Positions 1 through 7,475 of a stretch of 39,964 nt of DNA are shown one piece after another (positions within the stretch are counted from its first letter, which is position 1; the number at the start of each line of letters is the position of its first letter). The DNA comes from Phycisphaeraceae bacterium. Its GTDB lineage: Bacteria; Planctomycetota; Phycisphaerae; Phycisphaerales; Phycisphaeraceae. The stretch spans positions 1 to 39,964 of the forward strand of contig JAJDCU010000080.1 of assembly GCA_029260655.1 (NCBI GenBank), in the 5' to 3' direction. The position numbers and the translations under genes are program-made. Below the pieces are notes generated by a model. The model saw only the letters and a list, made by a program, of their open reading frames with translations, was not told where the DNA came from and searched no databases.

Positions 1-1
1 C

Positions 2-583
2 ACCGGCAAGGACGACAAGCCGCGCGCCGTCGCCGTCGCCGCCGACGAGACGTTCGCGATCATGGTCAACGAGGAGGACCACCTGAGGATGCAGGTGCTG
101 CGCAGCGGGCTGCAGTTGTCCGAGGCGTTTGACCAGATCAACCGGATCGACGACATCCTCGAGGATCAGATCGACTACGCCTTCGGCTCGAGGTTCGGGT
201 ATCTCACGGCCTGCCCGACGAACGTCGGCACGGGGCTGCGGGTCAGCGTGATGCTGCACCTGCCGGCGCTTAAGATGACCGGCGAGATCGACAAGGTCCG
301 CCGGGCGGCGCGTGACATGCACCTGGCGGTGCGTGGGTTGTTCGGGGAGGGCTCCGAGGCGCTGGGCGACCTCTACCAGATATCCAACCAGACGACCCTC
401 GGCAAGGACGAGCAGGAGGTGCTGTCAGACTTCCAGAACACGATTGTTCCGCAGATCATCGCGTACGAGCAGCAGGCGCGCCAGGCGTTGTTGCGCCACC
501 GCGAGGCGCAGCTGGATGACAAGCTGTGGCGCGCCTGGGCGGTGCTGACCCACGCCCGGGTGATGGGCGGCGAGGAGGTCTAG
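2..583 (+). CDS. mcsB: Protein arginine kinase McsB, partial (5' end outside window), ending at an in-frame TAG
   Basis: The frame is open from the left edge and continues to TAG at 581-583. McsB phosphorylates arginine residues of proteins to mark them for ClpCP degradation (family knowledge). Visible hallmarks of the ATP:guanido phosphotransferase domain are NEEDHLRMQ, the active-site segment YLTACPTNVGTGLR, the MLHLPAL helix and the loop GEGSEALGDLYQISNQ. Compared with Firmicute McsB from memory, roughly the first 100 residues lie outside the window. The TAG falls inside the C-terminal domain, at GGEEV-stop-SLLSQLRLG, where homologues read straight through with no length change. The reading frame and family similarity resume immediately after it (next entry). 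As written, the product would lack about 67 C-terminal residues. The kinase assignment is very secure; whether a full protein is made is not. Confidence 0.93.
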   Translation, partial: TGKDDKPRAVAVAADETFAIMVNEEDHLRMQVLRSGLQLSEAFDQINRIDDILEDQIDYAFGSRFGYLTACPTNVGTGLRVSVMLHLPALKMTGEIDKVRRAARDMHLAVRGLFGEGSEALGDLYQISNQTTLGKDEQEVLSDFQNTIVPQIIAYEQQARQALLRHREAQLDDKLWRAWAVLTHARVMGGEEV

Positions 584-787
584 TCCCTGCTGTCGCAATT
601 GCGGCTTGGGGTGAACCTGGGCCGGGTCAACCGTACGGATATCCGAACGATCAACGAGCTTTTCCTGCTGACACAGTCGGCGCACCTGCAAAAGATCAGC
701 GGCTGTGAGATGGACGGCCCGACCCGGCGTGCGGCCCGGGCGCGGCTGCTTCGCCAGCGCCTGGGGGGCGAAGCCGGCCAGTCCTAA
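584..787 (+). pseudogene. mcsB: C-terminal remainder of mcsB, in frame after the TAG
   Basis: This stretch is in the same frame as the upstream part and encodes SLLSQLRLGVNLGRV, then NELFLLTQSAHLQKISG and RRAARARLLRQRL, ending at TAA 785-787. These match, in order, the end of the McsB C-terminal domain: the SDVRLGIDLG, LNELMxLTQPGFLQQ and RDxxRAxLIRERL regions of known McsB. The allosteric phosphoarginine motif RDxxRA appears here as RRAARA, so the acidic residue is replaced. No good start codon with a ribosome site precedes it, so it is not an independent gene. It is either lost coding sequence (nonsense mutation), the result of a base-call error, or translated by readthrough. Confidence 0.85.
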
Positions 788-837
788 ACCCTTTGGGCCA
801 CGGGGTTATCCACATTCCCGGCCCACCCGGATTTTAC

Positions 838-866
838 TTGCAAACCATTGGATATCCCCCGATAAT
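838..866 (+). promoter_or_regulatory. Sigma70-type promoter before the CBS gene pair
   Basis: TTGCAA at 838-843 and GATAAT at 861-866 are separated by exactly 17 bases. The site lies in the gap after mcsB and about 80 bases before the first CBS gene start, so the CBS pair probably has its own transcript. Confidence 0.65.
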
Positions 867-945
867 CCTAGGGCATTGAACACGTCGCGGGGGTGTTTGC
901 TGGCATACCACTGGGCGGTGGCTTTTGACGGATCAGGTGACATAT

Positions 946-1419
946 ATGGGTCTGCGCGAAGACATCATGAACGAGACGGTTTCGCAGTTGCCGTTGCGCA
1001 CCGCGGTCACGGTGCCGCCGGATACGACCGTTGCCCAGGCGGTAGAGATGATGCGTAACACCCGGCTGGGTTGCGTGTTTGTGGTGGACGAGCGTGGCCG
1101 GCCGACGGGCAAGTTCACCGAGCGTCAGGTCCTCAAGCTCGTGTGCGGCTGCGTGCCGTTTGATCAGACGGTCGGCCAGCATATGGTCCCGATCCCCGAA
1201 AGCGGCTGCGTGAAGATGACCGACCCGGTGGCGAAGGTTTTGCAGGGCATGCAGGAGACCCGGCTGCGATTCCTGTGCGTGGTCGACTCCGAGGGCAAGG
1301 TCGCGGGACTCACCGGCCAGAAGGGGCTGATGGAGTACGTCACCGAGCACTTCCCAAGGCTGATCAAGGTCCAGATGATGACGTCGAAACTGCACATGAA
1401 TACGCGAGAGGGGGCCTGA
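946..1419 (+). CDS. Double-CBS-domain protein (first of a pair)
   Basis: A 157-residue protein made of two CBS repeats (about residues 10-65 and 75-140) with no other domain. The repeats show typical pieces such as TVAQAVEMMRNTRLGCVFVVD and VLQGMQETRLRFLCVVD. CBS pairs fold into a Bateman module that binds adenosine nucleotides and acts as an energy sensor or as a regulatory subunit for a partner. I chose ATG 946 because AGGTGA at 935-940 sits 5 bases upstream; a TTG at 925 would lengthen the protein by 7 residues but has no such site. The stop lies 2 bases before the start of the next CBS gene, so the two are co-transcribed and probably form a heteromer. The ligand and target cannot be told from sequence. 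Confidence 0.85.
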   Translation: MGLREDIMNETVSQLPLRTAVTVPPDTTVAQAVEMMRNTRLGCVFVVDERGRPTGKFTERQVLKLVCGCVPFDQTVGQHMVPIPESGCVKMTDPVAKVLQGMQETRLRFLCVVDSEGKVAGLTGQKGLMEYVTEHFPRLIKVQMMTSKLHMNTREGA

Positions 1420-1421
1420 CC

Positions 1422-1907
1422 ATGGGACGCAAGCGCAACCCCGTCGAGCCCGGCGAGTTTGAAGACCCGCTGAGCAACTATGATCCCCCGAAATTCGCCG
1501 ACGAGCTGGAGCGCGTGCTCTGTGAGACCGAGGTGGCGCAGATGCCGATCCGGCCCCTGGCGTTTGTGGAGAAGGACGCGAGCGTCCAAGGCGCGTTGGA
1601 CGTGATGGCCAAGTACGAGTGCTCCTGCGTGGTCGTGCAGGACGCCGGCCAGGCTGTCGGCATCTTCTCGGCGCGGGACGTGCTGAACAAGGTCGCCGAT
1701 GACACCGACGCACGCGCTAAGCCGATCACCGAATTCATGACCCCTGCCCCCAGGACGGTATACACCACGGATTGCCCGGCGAAGGCGCTGAATCTCATGG
1801 CCATCGGCGGGTTCCGACACATCCCCGTGCTGGACACGGACGACAAGGTCGTCGGCATCCTCGGCCCACGCCGGACCACCGAGTTCCTGCAAGATCACCT
1901 GATCTGA
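1422..1907 (+). CDS. Double-CBS-domain protein (second of a pair)
   Basis: A 161-residue protein with a hydrophilic N-terminal tail of about 45 residues followed by two CBS repeats. The first contains VQGALDVMAKYECSCVVVQD and GIFSARDVL; the second contains AKALNLMAIGGFRHIPVLD and GILGPRRTTEFL. The start is ATG 1422, preceded by a purine run GAGAGGGGG at 1405-1413. The frame is open further upstream, but that part overlaps the first CBS gene out of frame and is not credible coding. The GGFRHIPVLD segment is the common CBS2 signature seen in IMPDH-like and chloride-channel modules. It likely partners with the preceding gene. The gene ends 11 bases from the convergent mutY end. Confidence 0.86.
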   Translation: MGRKRNPVEPGEFEDPLSNYDPPKFADELERVLCETEVAQMPIRPLAFVEKDASVQGALDVMAKYECSCVVVQDAGQAVGIFSARDVLNKVADDTDARAKPITEFMTPAPRTVYTTDCPAKALNLMAIGGFRHIPVLDTDDKVVGILGPRRTTEFLQDHLI

Positions 1908-1918
1908 GCCCAGTGGTT

Positions 1919-3103
1919 TCAACCGTGCTGTTGTGGGTCTTCTTTTATTAATACAGCCACGGCTTTGCGCTGCGGGTTCGCTAAAGGCAGGTCATTCAGT
2001 TGATCCAGCCTGCGCCACCGCCCTGCGCCGCGGCGGAGTCGGCCGGACGTGACTAAGCCGTGCCAGACGTTGAACCGGATCGTGCGGTGGGTCGTCTGGT
2101 GGGTGAAGGCGACGACGTGCTGCGTGTCAGACAACACCAGACCGGACCGGTCGGCGGCCCAGGCGCTTAACTCGCTGGTGTTGGCTTTGGCGGGCAGGTC
2201 CTCGGCCGTCGGTAGCTGCCACATGTTCGCCCAAAGCCCGGTGGCGGGGCGCTGCTCAAACAGGAACCGGCCGGCGCGCTCCATCACGATCACGTGGTGA
2301 TGCACCAGCGTCGGGGCTTTGCGTTTAGCGGGGACCGGCACGGACGCAACCCGGTCGACGACCCGGGCCTGGCATTGGCCTGACAGCGGGCAGGCATCGC
2401 AGGTCGGGTTCGCCTTGGTGCAGATAAGTGCGCCCAGCTCCATCAAGGCCTGGTTGAAGTCGCCGGGCCGGCTCGCGGGGACCAGTTCTTCGGCCAGCCG
2501 CCAGAGGGTCTTGCGCGTATCGGGGGCGTCGATGGGCTGCTCGATCAGGGTTAGACGCGCCAGCACCCGCGCGACGTTGCCGTCGAGGATCGGCGCCCGG
2601 GTGCCGTACGCGATCGAGGCGATCGCCCCGGCGCTGTACCGGCCCACGCCCGGCAGCTTCAGCAGGTCGGCCACGTTATCCGGGATGACCCCGCCGTGGT
2701 CACACACGATCACCTTCGCCGCGGCATGCAGGCTCCGGGCCCTTCGGTAGTAGCCAAGGCCTTGCCAGAGCCGCAGCACCGCCTGCTCATCGGCCCCGGC
2801 CAGGTCCCTCACGGTCGGCAGGGCATCCATGAACCGGCCGAAGTAGGGCACCACGGTGGCGACCTGGGTCTGCTGGAGCATCGCCTCGCTGACCAGCACC
2901 CGGTAGGGCTTAGGCGCCACGCCGGGTTCCGCTCGCCAGGGCAGCCGCCGGTGGTGGGCGTCATACCACTTCAGCAGGCGTTGGCGCACCCGCCTGACGT
3001 CCGGGCCGGCGTCGGGTGAGGGTGTCTTTGGGAGGCGGCGGGCGGTGGTGCTGGGCATATTGCTACGGATTGAAGGTGTCGGCGGTGAACGTCCGATCAT
3101 CAT
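1919..3103 (-). CDS. mutY: A/G-specific adenine DNA glycosylase MutY
   Basis: MutY removes adenine mispaired with 8-oxoguanine in base-excision repair. The 394-residue product shows the N-terminal catalytic segment SEAMLQQTQ, the helix-hairpin-helix LPGVGRYSAGAIASIAYG followed by the catalytic-Asp region ILDGNVARVLARL, and an iron-sulfur loop with spacing C-x6-C-x2-C-x5-C (CTKANPTCDACPLSGQC). The C-terminal third resembles the NUDIX-like 8-oxoG recognition domain (VIVMERAGRFLFEQRP, GLWANMWQLP). It carries about 30 extra residues at the N-terminus compared with E. coli MutY. Two adjacent ATGs (3103 and 3100) follow a GGGGGA site at 3108-3113, and the second has the better spacing. The gene is divergent from the TSCPD gene. 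Confidence 0.95.
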   Translation of the reverse strand: MMIGRSPPTPSIRSNMPSTTARRLPKTPSPDAGPDVRRVRQRLLKWYDAHHRRLPWRAEPGVAPKPYRVLVSEAMLQQTQVATVVPYFGRFMDALPTVRDLAGADEQAVLRLWQGLGYYRRARSLHAAAKVIVCDHGGVIPDNVADLLKLPGVGRYSAGAIASIAYGTRAPILDGNVARVLARLTLIEQPIDAPDTRKTLWRLAEELVPASRPGDFNQALMELGALICTKANPTCDACPLSGQCQARVVDRVASVPVPAKRKAPTLVHHHVIVMERAGRFLFEQRPATGLWANMWQLPTAEDLPAKANTSELSAWAADRSGLVLSDTQHVVAFTHQTTHRTIRFNVWHGLVTSGRLRRGAGRWRRLDQLNDLPLANPQRKAVAVLIKEDPQQHG

Positions 3104-3174
3104 AAGGTCCCCCGGCCATGGATGGGGCGGAAGTCACCGGACACATCGATATCCTCAAATAGAGACCGCTTCGT

Positions 3175-3573
3175 ATGGTAGCCAACCGTCAGACCCTCTC
3201 CCCCGTCCGCAACTCGGTGACGCACAAGTTCCAGATCATGGGCCACGAAGGCTACCTGACGGTCGGGCTCTTTGAGACAGGCCACCCCGGGGAGGTCTTT
3301 ATCAAGATGGCCAAGGAGGGCTCGACCCTCTCGGGGCTGATCCAGGCCTACTGCCGGGCGTTCTCGCTGGCGATCCAGTACGGGCTGCCGCTGGGCGAGG
3401 CGTGCCGCCGGTTCAAGGGCATGCGTTTCGAGCCGATGGGCGCGACGTCCAACCCCGACATCCCCGAGGCGATGAGCATCATCGATTACGTCGCCCGGTA
3501 TCTCGAACTGCATTATGTAATAGATACAGCCGACCGCGCCGGCTCCATGGACGTGGCCGCCAAAGCCCGCTGA
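3175..3573 (+). CDS. Stand-alone TSCPD-domain protein (ribonucleotide-reductase-like C-terminal domain)
   Basis: The 132-residue product consists almost entirely of the TSCPD domain normally found at the C-terminus of B12-dependent (NrdJ/NrdZ) ribonucleotide reductases. The diagnostic run is THKFQIMGHEGYLTVGLFE, then HPGEVFIKMAKEGSTLSGL, a central helix AFSLAIQYGLPLGEACRRF, and GMRFEPMG..NPDIPEAMSIIDYVARYL. No reductase catalytic domain is nearby, so this is an independent small protein, not a fragment: it has its own start (ATG 3175), a stop, and no coding remnant upstream. It may bind or modulate a reductase encoded elsewhere; that is inference. The Cys-Pro of the TSCPD name is not obvious here. 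The ribosome site is weak. Confidence 0.85.
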   Translation: MVANRQTLSPVRNSVTHKFQIMGHEGYLTVGLFETGHPGEVFIKMAKEGSTLSGLIQAYCRAFSLAIQYGLPLGEACRRFKGMRFEPMGATSNPDIPEAMSIIDYVARYLELHYVIDTADRAGSMDVAAKAR

Positions 3574-3623
3574 CCTGAATACGTCGTATCCCGGCGTTGC
3601 ACTTCTCTCGCATCTCCCTTGCC

Positions 3624-3652
3624 TTGACCCCTTGCGCGGGCCCCGCTACTGT
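3624..3652 (+). promoter_or_regulatory. Probable purF promoter
   Basis: TTGACC at 3624-3629 and TACTGT at 3647-3652 are 17 bases apart, in the 108-base gap before purF. The predicted transcription start is about 25 bases upstream of the purF ATG, leaving a very short leader and no room for a purine riboswitch. Confidence 0.55.
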
Positions 3653-3681
3653 CTGACCGCAGGCACCGAGCCCGATCCCCC

Positions 3682-5103
3682 ATGGACAATCAGACCAAAC
3701 ATAAGTGCGGCGTCTTCGGCATCTGGTCCGATCCCGACAGCGCGCACAAGTGCTATACCGCCTTGTTCGCCCAGCAGCACCGCGGGCAGGAGTCGGCCGG
3801 GATCGCCGTGGTCGACGACGAACAGCTCAACGCACACACGGGGATGGGCCTGGTCGCCGAGGTCTTTAACGAACAGGTCCTGGCGCAGCTCCCCGGGGCC
3901 GGGGGGATCGGGCACAACCGCTATTCTACCACCGGGTCCAGCCGATCCTGCAACGCCCAACCCCTATTGCGCGAATACGTCGGCGGCCAGGTCGCCCTTG
4001 CGCACAACGGCAACCTCATCAACGCCGACCTGCTCCGCCGAGAGTACGAGTCGCGCGGGCACATGTTCCAGACCTCGACCGACACCGAGGTGATCCTGGT
4101 CCTGCTGGCGTCGCACCACCTGACCAAGGAAGACCCGCTGGCCGAGGCGCTGTCACATCTTCAGGGGGCGTACTCGCTGGTGTTCCTGTTCAACGACCGG
4201 ATCGAGGCGGTGCGTGACCCGTGGGGCTGGCGGCCGTTGGTGCTCGGCGAAACCGAACAGGGCAAGCCCTGCGTTGCCAGCGAGACCGTTGCGCTGGATG
4301 CGATCGGCGCCAAGTTTGTCAGGGAGGTCGAGCCCGGGGAGATCGTTACCCTGTCGGACCGGGGCGTGGAGAGCCGGCGGTTTGCCGATCACCAGCAGCC
4401 GGCCCACTGCGTCTTCGAGCACGTCTACTTCGCCAACCCCTCGTCGATCCTGTTCGGCGACACCGTGCAGGTGGTCCGCGAACGCCTGGGCGAGAGGCTG
4501 GCCCGCGAAGCACCGGTCGACGCCGACTGCATCATCCCCATGCCCGACTCGGGGCGGTCGGCTTCACTTGGGTACGCACGGGAAAGCCGCCTGCCCTACA
4601 AAGAGGGGATCGTCCCCAACCGCTACGTCGGCAGGACGTTCATCAAGCCCAGCCAGGCGCAGCGCGACCTGGCGGTAAGGCTCAAGCTCAACGTCGTGGC
4701 GGACATTGTTAAAGGCCACCGGCTGGTCGTCGTCGACGACTCGATCGTCCGGGGCACGACCACGCGCTACAAGATGAAACAGCTTCGCCGCGCCGGGGCG
4801 AAAGAGATCCACCTGCGGATCAGTTGCCCGCCGATCCGACACGCCTGCTACTTCGGGGTCGACTTCCCGGACGTCGCCAAACTGATCGCCAACGGCCGAG
4901 GCGTCGACGAGATCGCCGAGTTCCTCGGCGTCGATTCGCTGCACTTTTTATCCCTTGAGGGGATGCTCGACTGTGTCAGCCTGCCCAAAGAAAACTACTG
5001 CACCGCATGCTGGACGGGCAAGTACCGCATCGACGTGACCCGCCCCGTCAGCAAGCTCGACCTGGAACGGGATCAACTCCGGATGTTCTCGCAGGGGAAG
5101 TAG
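3682..5103 (+). CDS. purF: Amidophosphoribosyltransferase PurF
   Basis: PurF makes 5-phosphoribosylamine from PRPP and glutamine, the committed step of purine synthesis. The 473-residue protein is of the Bacillus type. A short leader of 8 residues precedes the catalytic cysteine of the glutaminase domain (KCGVFGIW), so self-cleavage of the leader is expected. It has the glutaminase signatures QQHRGQESAGIAV and GHNRYSTTG, the PRPP loop LVVVDDSIVRGTTTRYK, and cysteines arranged as in the 4Fe-4S enzymes (CVFEHVYFANPSS, ISCPPIRHAC, YCTACWTGKYR). An oxygen-sensitive Fe-S cluster is therefore likely. The ATG at 3682 is the natural start and has no strong Shine-Dalgarno site. The gene terminates with TAG, which shows that TAG acts as an ordinary stop in this genome. 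Confidence 0.96.
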   Translation: MDNQTKHKCGVFGIWSDPDSAHKCYTALFAQQHRGQESAGIAVVDDEQLNAHTGMGLVAEVFNEQVLAQLPGAGGIGHNRYSTTGSSRSCNAQPLLREYVGGQVALAHNGNLINADLLRREYESRGHMFQTSTDTEVILVLLASHHLTKEDPLAEALSHLQGAYSLVFLFNDRIEAVRDPWGWRPLVLGETEQGKPCVASETVALDAIGAKFVREVEPGEIVTLSDRGVESRRFADHQQPAHCVFEHVYFANPSSILFGDTVQVVRERLGERLAREAPVDADCIIPMPDSGRSASLGYARESRLPYKEGIVPNRYVGRTFIKPSQAQRDLAVRLKLNVVADIVKGHRLVVVDDSIVRGTTTRYKMKQLRRAGAKEIHLRISCPPIRHACYFGVDFPDVAKLIANGRGVDEIAEFLGVDSLHFLSLEGMLDCVSLPKENYCTACWTGKYRIDVTRPVSKLDLERDQLRMFSQGK

Positions 5104-5133
5104 ACGGCCGATTACTTTTTGATTCCCGCACCC

Positions 5134-5211
5134 TCCCCCAGCCCCCGGCTTGGCCGGGGGATCGTTTACACCATGACGCGCAATCCCCCGGTGAAACCGG
5201 GGGCTGGGGGA
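5134..5211. repeat. Palindromic extragenic element, copy 1 (possible two-way terminator)
   Basis: The outer arms, 5134-5148 and 5197-5211, are a perfect 15-base inverted repeat (TCCCCCAGCCCCCGG). A second 9-base pair of arms lies inside at 5154-5162 and 5183-5191. Each half can also fold alone as CCCCCGG-loop-CCGGGGG. The element fills the gap between the convergent ends of purF and the DUF4340 gene. A related copy lies at 17722-17803, so this is a dispersed element and not just a terminator. Confidence 0.8.
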
Positions 5212-5218
5212 AGAGTGA

Positions 5219-7429
5219 TTACTTGATCGGTGTTTCGATGTCCGACAACGGCGCCCGGAGCTTGCGGATATCTTCCGGGCTCAGCGTGAACCAGCGCATG
5301 GGCCCGGTCACGGGTAACTCATCCAGCGCCACGGTGGTCTGATAGCCTTGCATCCCGACGAAACGGATAACCGCGGGAGCCCGGGGGACATCTTCCGAGG
5401 CCTTGAACTCGATGGTGAAGTCGATATCTTCCGGCCGAAGGTGCAGGGGTCTGACGTAGCGCTCGGCTCGAAGCCCCGCGAGCGTGTCAAACACGCCGGC
5501 CGCGACGGCCTGATCGATCTCGCCTTGCAGGTCGGTCACGAATCGTTGCCCATCGCGTGTGATTGTCACGCCGGTTTCAGCGCCGGTGACCGTGACCGAC
5601 TCGATCTGGTCGGCGGACATCGTCAGCACCGTCCGTTCGCGGTATTCGGCGTTAAGCTTTTCGACGGTCGGCCTTGGCAAGACGAATGCCGAATCCAGGC
5701 CCGACATCGTCGCCCGGCCATCGGCGGGGTCTACCCGCAGCGTGATCGGCGCGCCGCCGACGGGTTCGATCGTCCATGTGATCCAATCGTCGGAGGGTGT
5801 GACTTGCTCGCTTAACCAGCGCTGGGCCCGCAACGGGCTCAACGACGCGATCAGCGACGCGAAGTCCTCCTGCTCAAATCGCGGGTCTGCATCCAACAGC
5901 CAGCCGGGCTGCTCATCGGTCGGCAGGAAAACCAGCTCCCCGTCGCCGTCGCGGCGCAGCTTAACGGCGGCGATCTGCTTGGGCTTCAGGTCCAGGACCG
6001 AGCGGTCGCGCAGGCCCATCGCTGTGCCAAGGAGTGTTTCCAGATCACTTGCCCGGACGGTGTAGCCGACGGATTCGCCTTCGGTGACGACCGCGCTGTC
6101 CTCGCCAAAGTTGTAGATTGAGAAGCTCACTTGGCCGTCGCCTGTTGCCAAAGTGAGTTGGACGGTGGCGAAGGGTTCGCCCAAGGTTGTGAGGTCCGTG
6201 GTGAACCGGGTGGATTCCAGGGAGCAAAGCGCTTGGGTCAGGGCGTTGGCGGTGCTGAAGTCGACGCCGTAGCCCGGGGCGGGGTCGCCATAGCGGTAGC
6301 CTTGTTGTGGGTCGCGTATCAGGTTCAGGGTGGTGGCGCTGTCCTGTTGCACCACCAGCTCACGGATGTCCTGTTGCCGAGCGACGATCACGCGCGGGTC
6401 GCGCAGTTTGTCGGGGGTCGTTGCAAGGGCCTCGGCGCTGCCGGCGTTAAGGGTGAACACCACGGAGGCCTGCTCACCGTCTTGGGTCAAGACCGCGTAA
6501 CGTGCGGCGCCTTGCAGGTCGGTGTTGCCGATCCTAAGCGTGTGGGTCGTGGGCGCGGCTGGCTGATCCGGTGGATAAGTGTCGGTCGGTGCGGGCGGGG
6601 GCGTCTGGATCACGAACGTCATTGTCGGGCGGTCAAGCCCGTAGGTGACCAGGTCGTCGGGGTTGTCGGCGATGAACTTTTCGATCCCAAGGCGCCCGAC
6701 CGCCAAGACGAGATCCTGCACAGCCTCGGCGCTCGCCCGCTGGATCCCCTGGCCTTGGTGATCGAAACGCCATCGGCCGTCGACCTTGCTCAGCCCGATG
6801 ACGCCGTCTTTCTGGTGCAGTTCGATGTGCTCTGCGCCCGAGGCCTGTGGGAGGTTCAGCGACTTTGTGCGCCACTGGGTGATCGGTTGATCCAGGACGA
6901 CGCCGTGCAGGAACGCATCGACGACGTAGACGGTGTCCGCGCCATCCACTTGGACGTACCCCCGCCCGCCGAGTGTCAGCCGGCCCAGATGCAGCGTCCA
7001 TTGCTTATCGCCTACGTGAACGGTCACGACAGCCCGCGGCTTATCCAGGCCCATCTGCTGGGTGGTAGGTGTTGCGGGATCACCCGGCTCCAGACGCTGA
7101 ACGGCGCGCAAGTTGGCGAACTGACGGGCAACCTCCTGCGCGATCAAGCCCTCTAACGCGAAGCGCACAGGGGCGGTCTGGTACCAGCCATCTTCTTCCC
7201 TCGTCACGGTCACCGCCTGGCCGCCGTGATCGATTTGGATTACGCGGATCGAATCGGCGGTCAGGGCGTCGTCATCGAAAACCGGCTTCCCAAGGCCGCT
7301 GTCCGAATCGGCGGACCGCTGCCGTTCGCGCAGGTCATACCCGCTGGGCTTGCCCCACTCGATAAAAAAGAAGTACCCGCCTACGGCGATCAGCAGGACA
7401 AGCAGGACCAGGGTTGTTTTGAAGTTCAT
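5219..7429 (-). CDS. DUF4340-domain membrane-anchored protein of a Gld-type ABC cluster
   Basis: A 736-residue protein with an N-terminal membrane anchor (TTLVLLVLLIAVGGYFFF) and a long extracytoplasmic part. That part has DUF4340-like beta-rich repeats; one of them reads WYQTAPVRF... followed by QMGLDKPRAVVTVHVGD and WTLHLGRLTLGGRGYVQV. DUF4340 proteins regularly accompany GldF/GldG-like ABC transporters, as here, and probably form the outside part of the complex; the substrate is unknown. I chose ATG 7429 because GGAG lies 8 bases upstream; a GTG at 7444 would add 5 residues but overlaps that ribosome site. It is the last gene of the four-gene operon, 46 bases after the GldG-like gene. Confidence 0.85.
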   Translation of the reverse strand: MNFKTTLVLLVLLIAVGGYFFFIEWGKPSGYDLRERQRSADSDSGLGKPVFDDDALTADSIRVIQIDHGGQAVTVTREEDGWYQTAPVRFALEGLIAQEVARQFANLRAVQRLEPGDPATPTTQQMGLDKPRAVVTVHVGDKQWTLHLGRLTLGGRGYVQVDGADTVYVVDAFLHGVVLDQPITQWRTKSLNLPQASGAEHIELHQKDGVIGLSKVDGRWRFDHQGQGIQRASAEAVQDLVLAVGRLGIEKFIADNPDDLVTYGLDRPTMTFVIQTPPPAPTDTYPPDQPAAPTTHTLRIGNTDLQGAARYAVLTQDGEQASVVFTLNAGSAEALATTPDKLRDPRVIVARQQDIRELVVQQDSATTLNLIRDPQQGYRYGDPAPGYGVDFSTANALTQALCSLESTRFTTDLTTLGEPFATVQLTLATGDGQVSFSIYNFGEDSAVVTEGESVGYTVRASDLETLLGTAMGLRDRSVLDLKPKQIAAVKLRRDGDGELVFLPTDEQPGWLLDADPRFEQEDFASLIASLSPLRAQRWLSEQVTPSDDWITWTIEPVGGAPITLRVDPADGRATMSGLDSAFVLPRPTVEKLNAEYRERTVLTMSADQIESVTVTGAETGVTITRDGQRFVTDLQGEIDQAVAAGVFDTLAGLRAERYVRPLHLRPEDIDFTIEFKASEDVPRAPAVIRFVGMQGYQTTVALDELPVTGPMRWFTLSPEDIRKLRAPLSDIETPIK

Positions 7430-7475
7430 CTGCTTCACTCCCACAAGCCCTTGGCGTCAGGCCCGGGCATGGATA

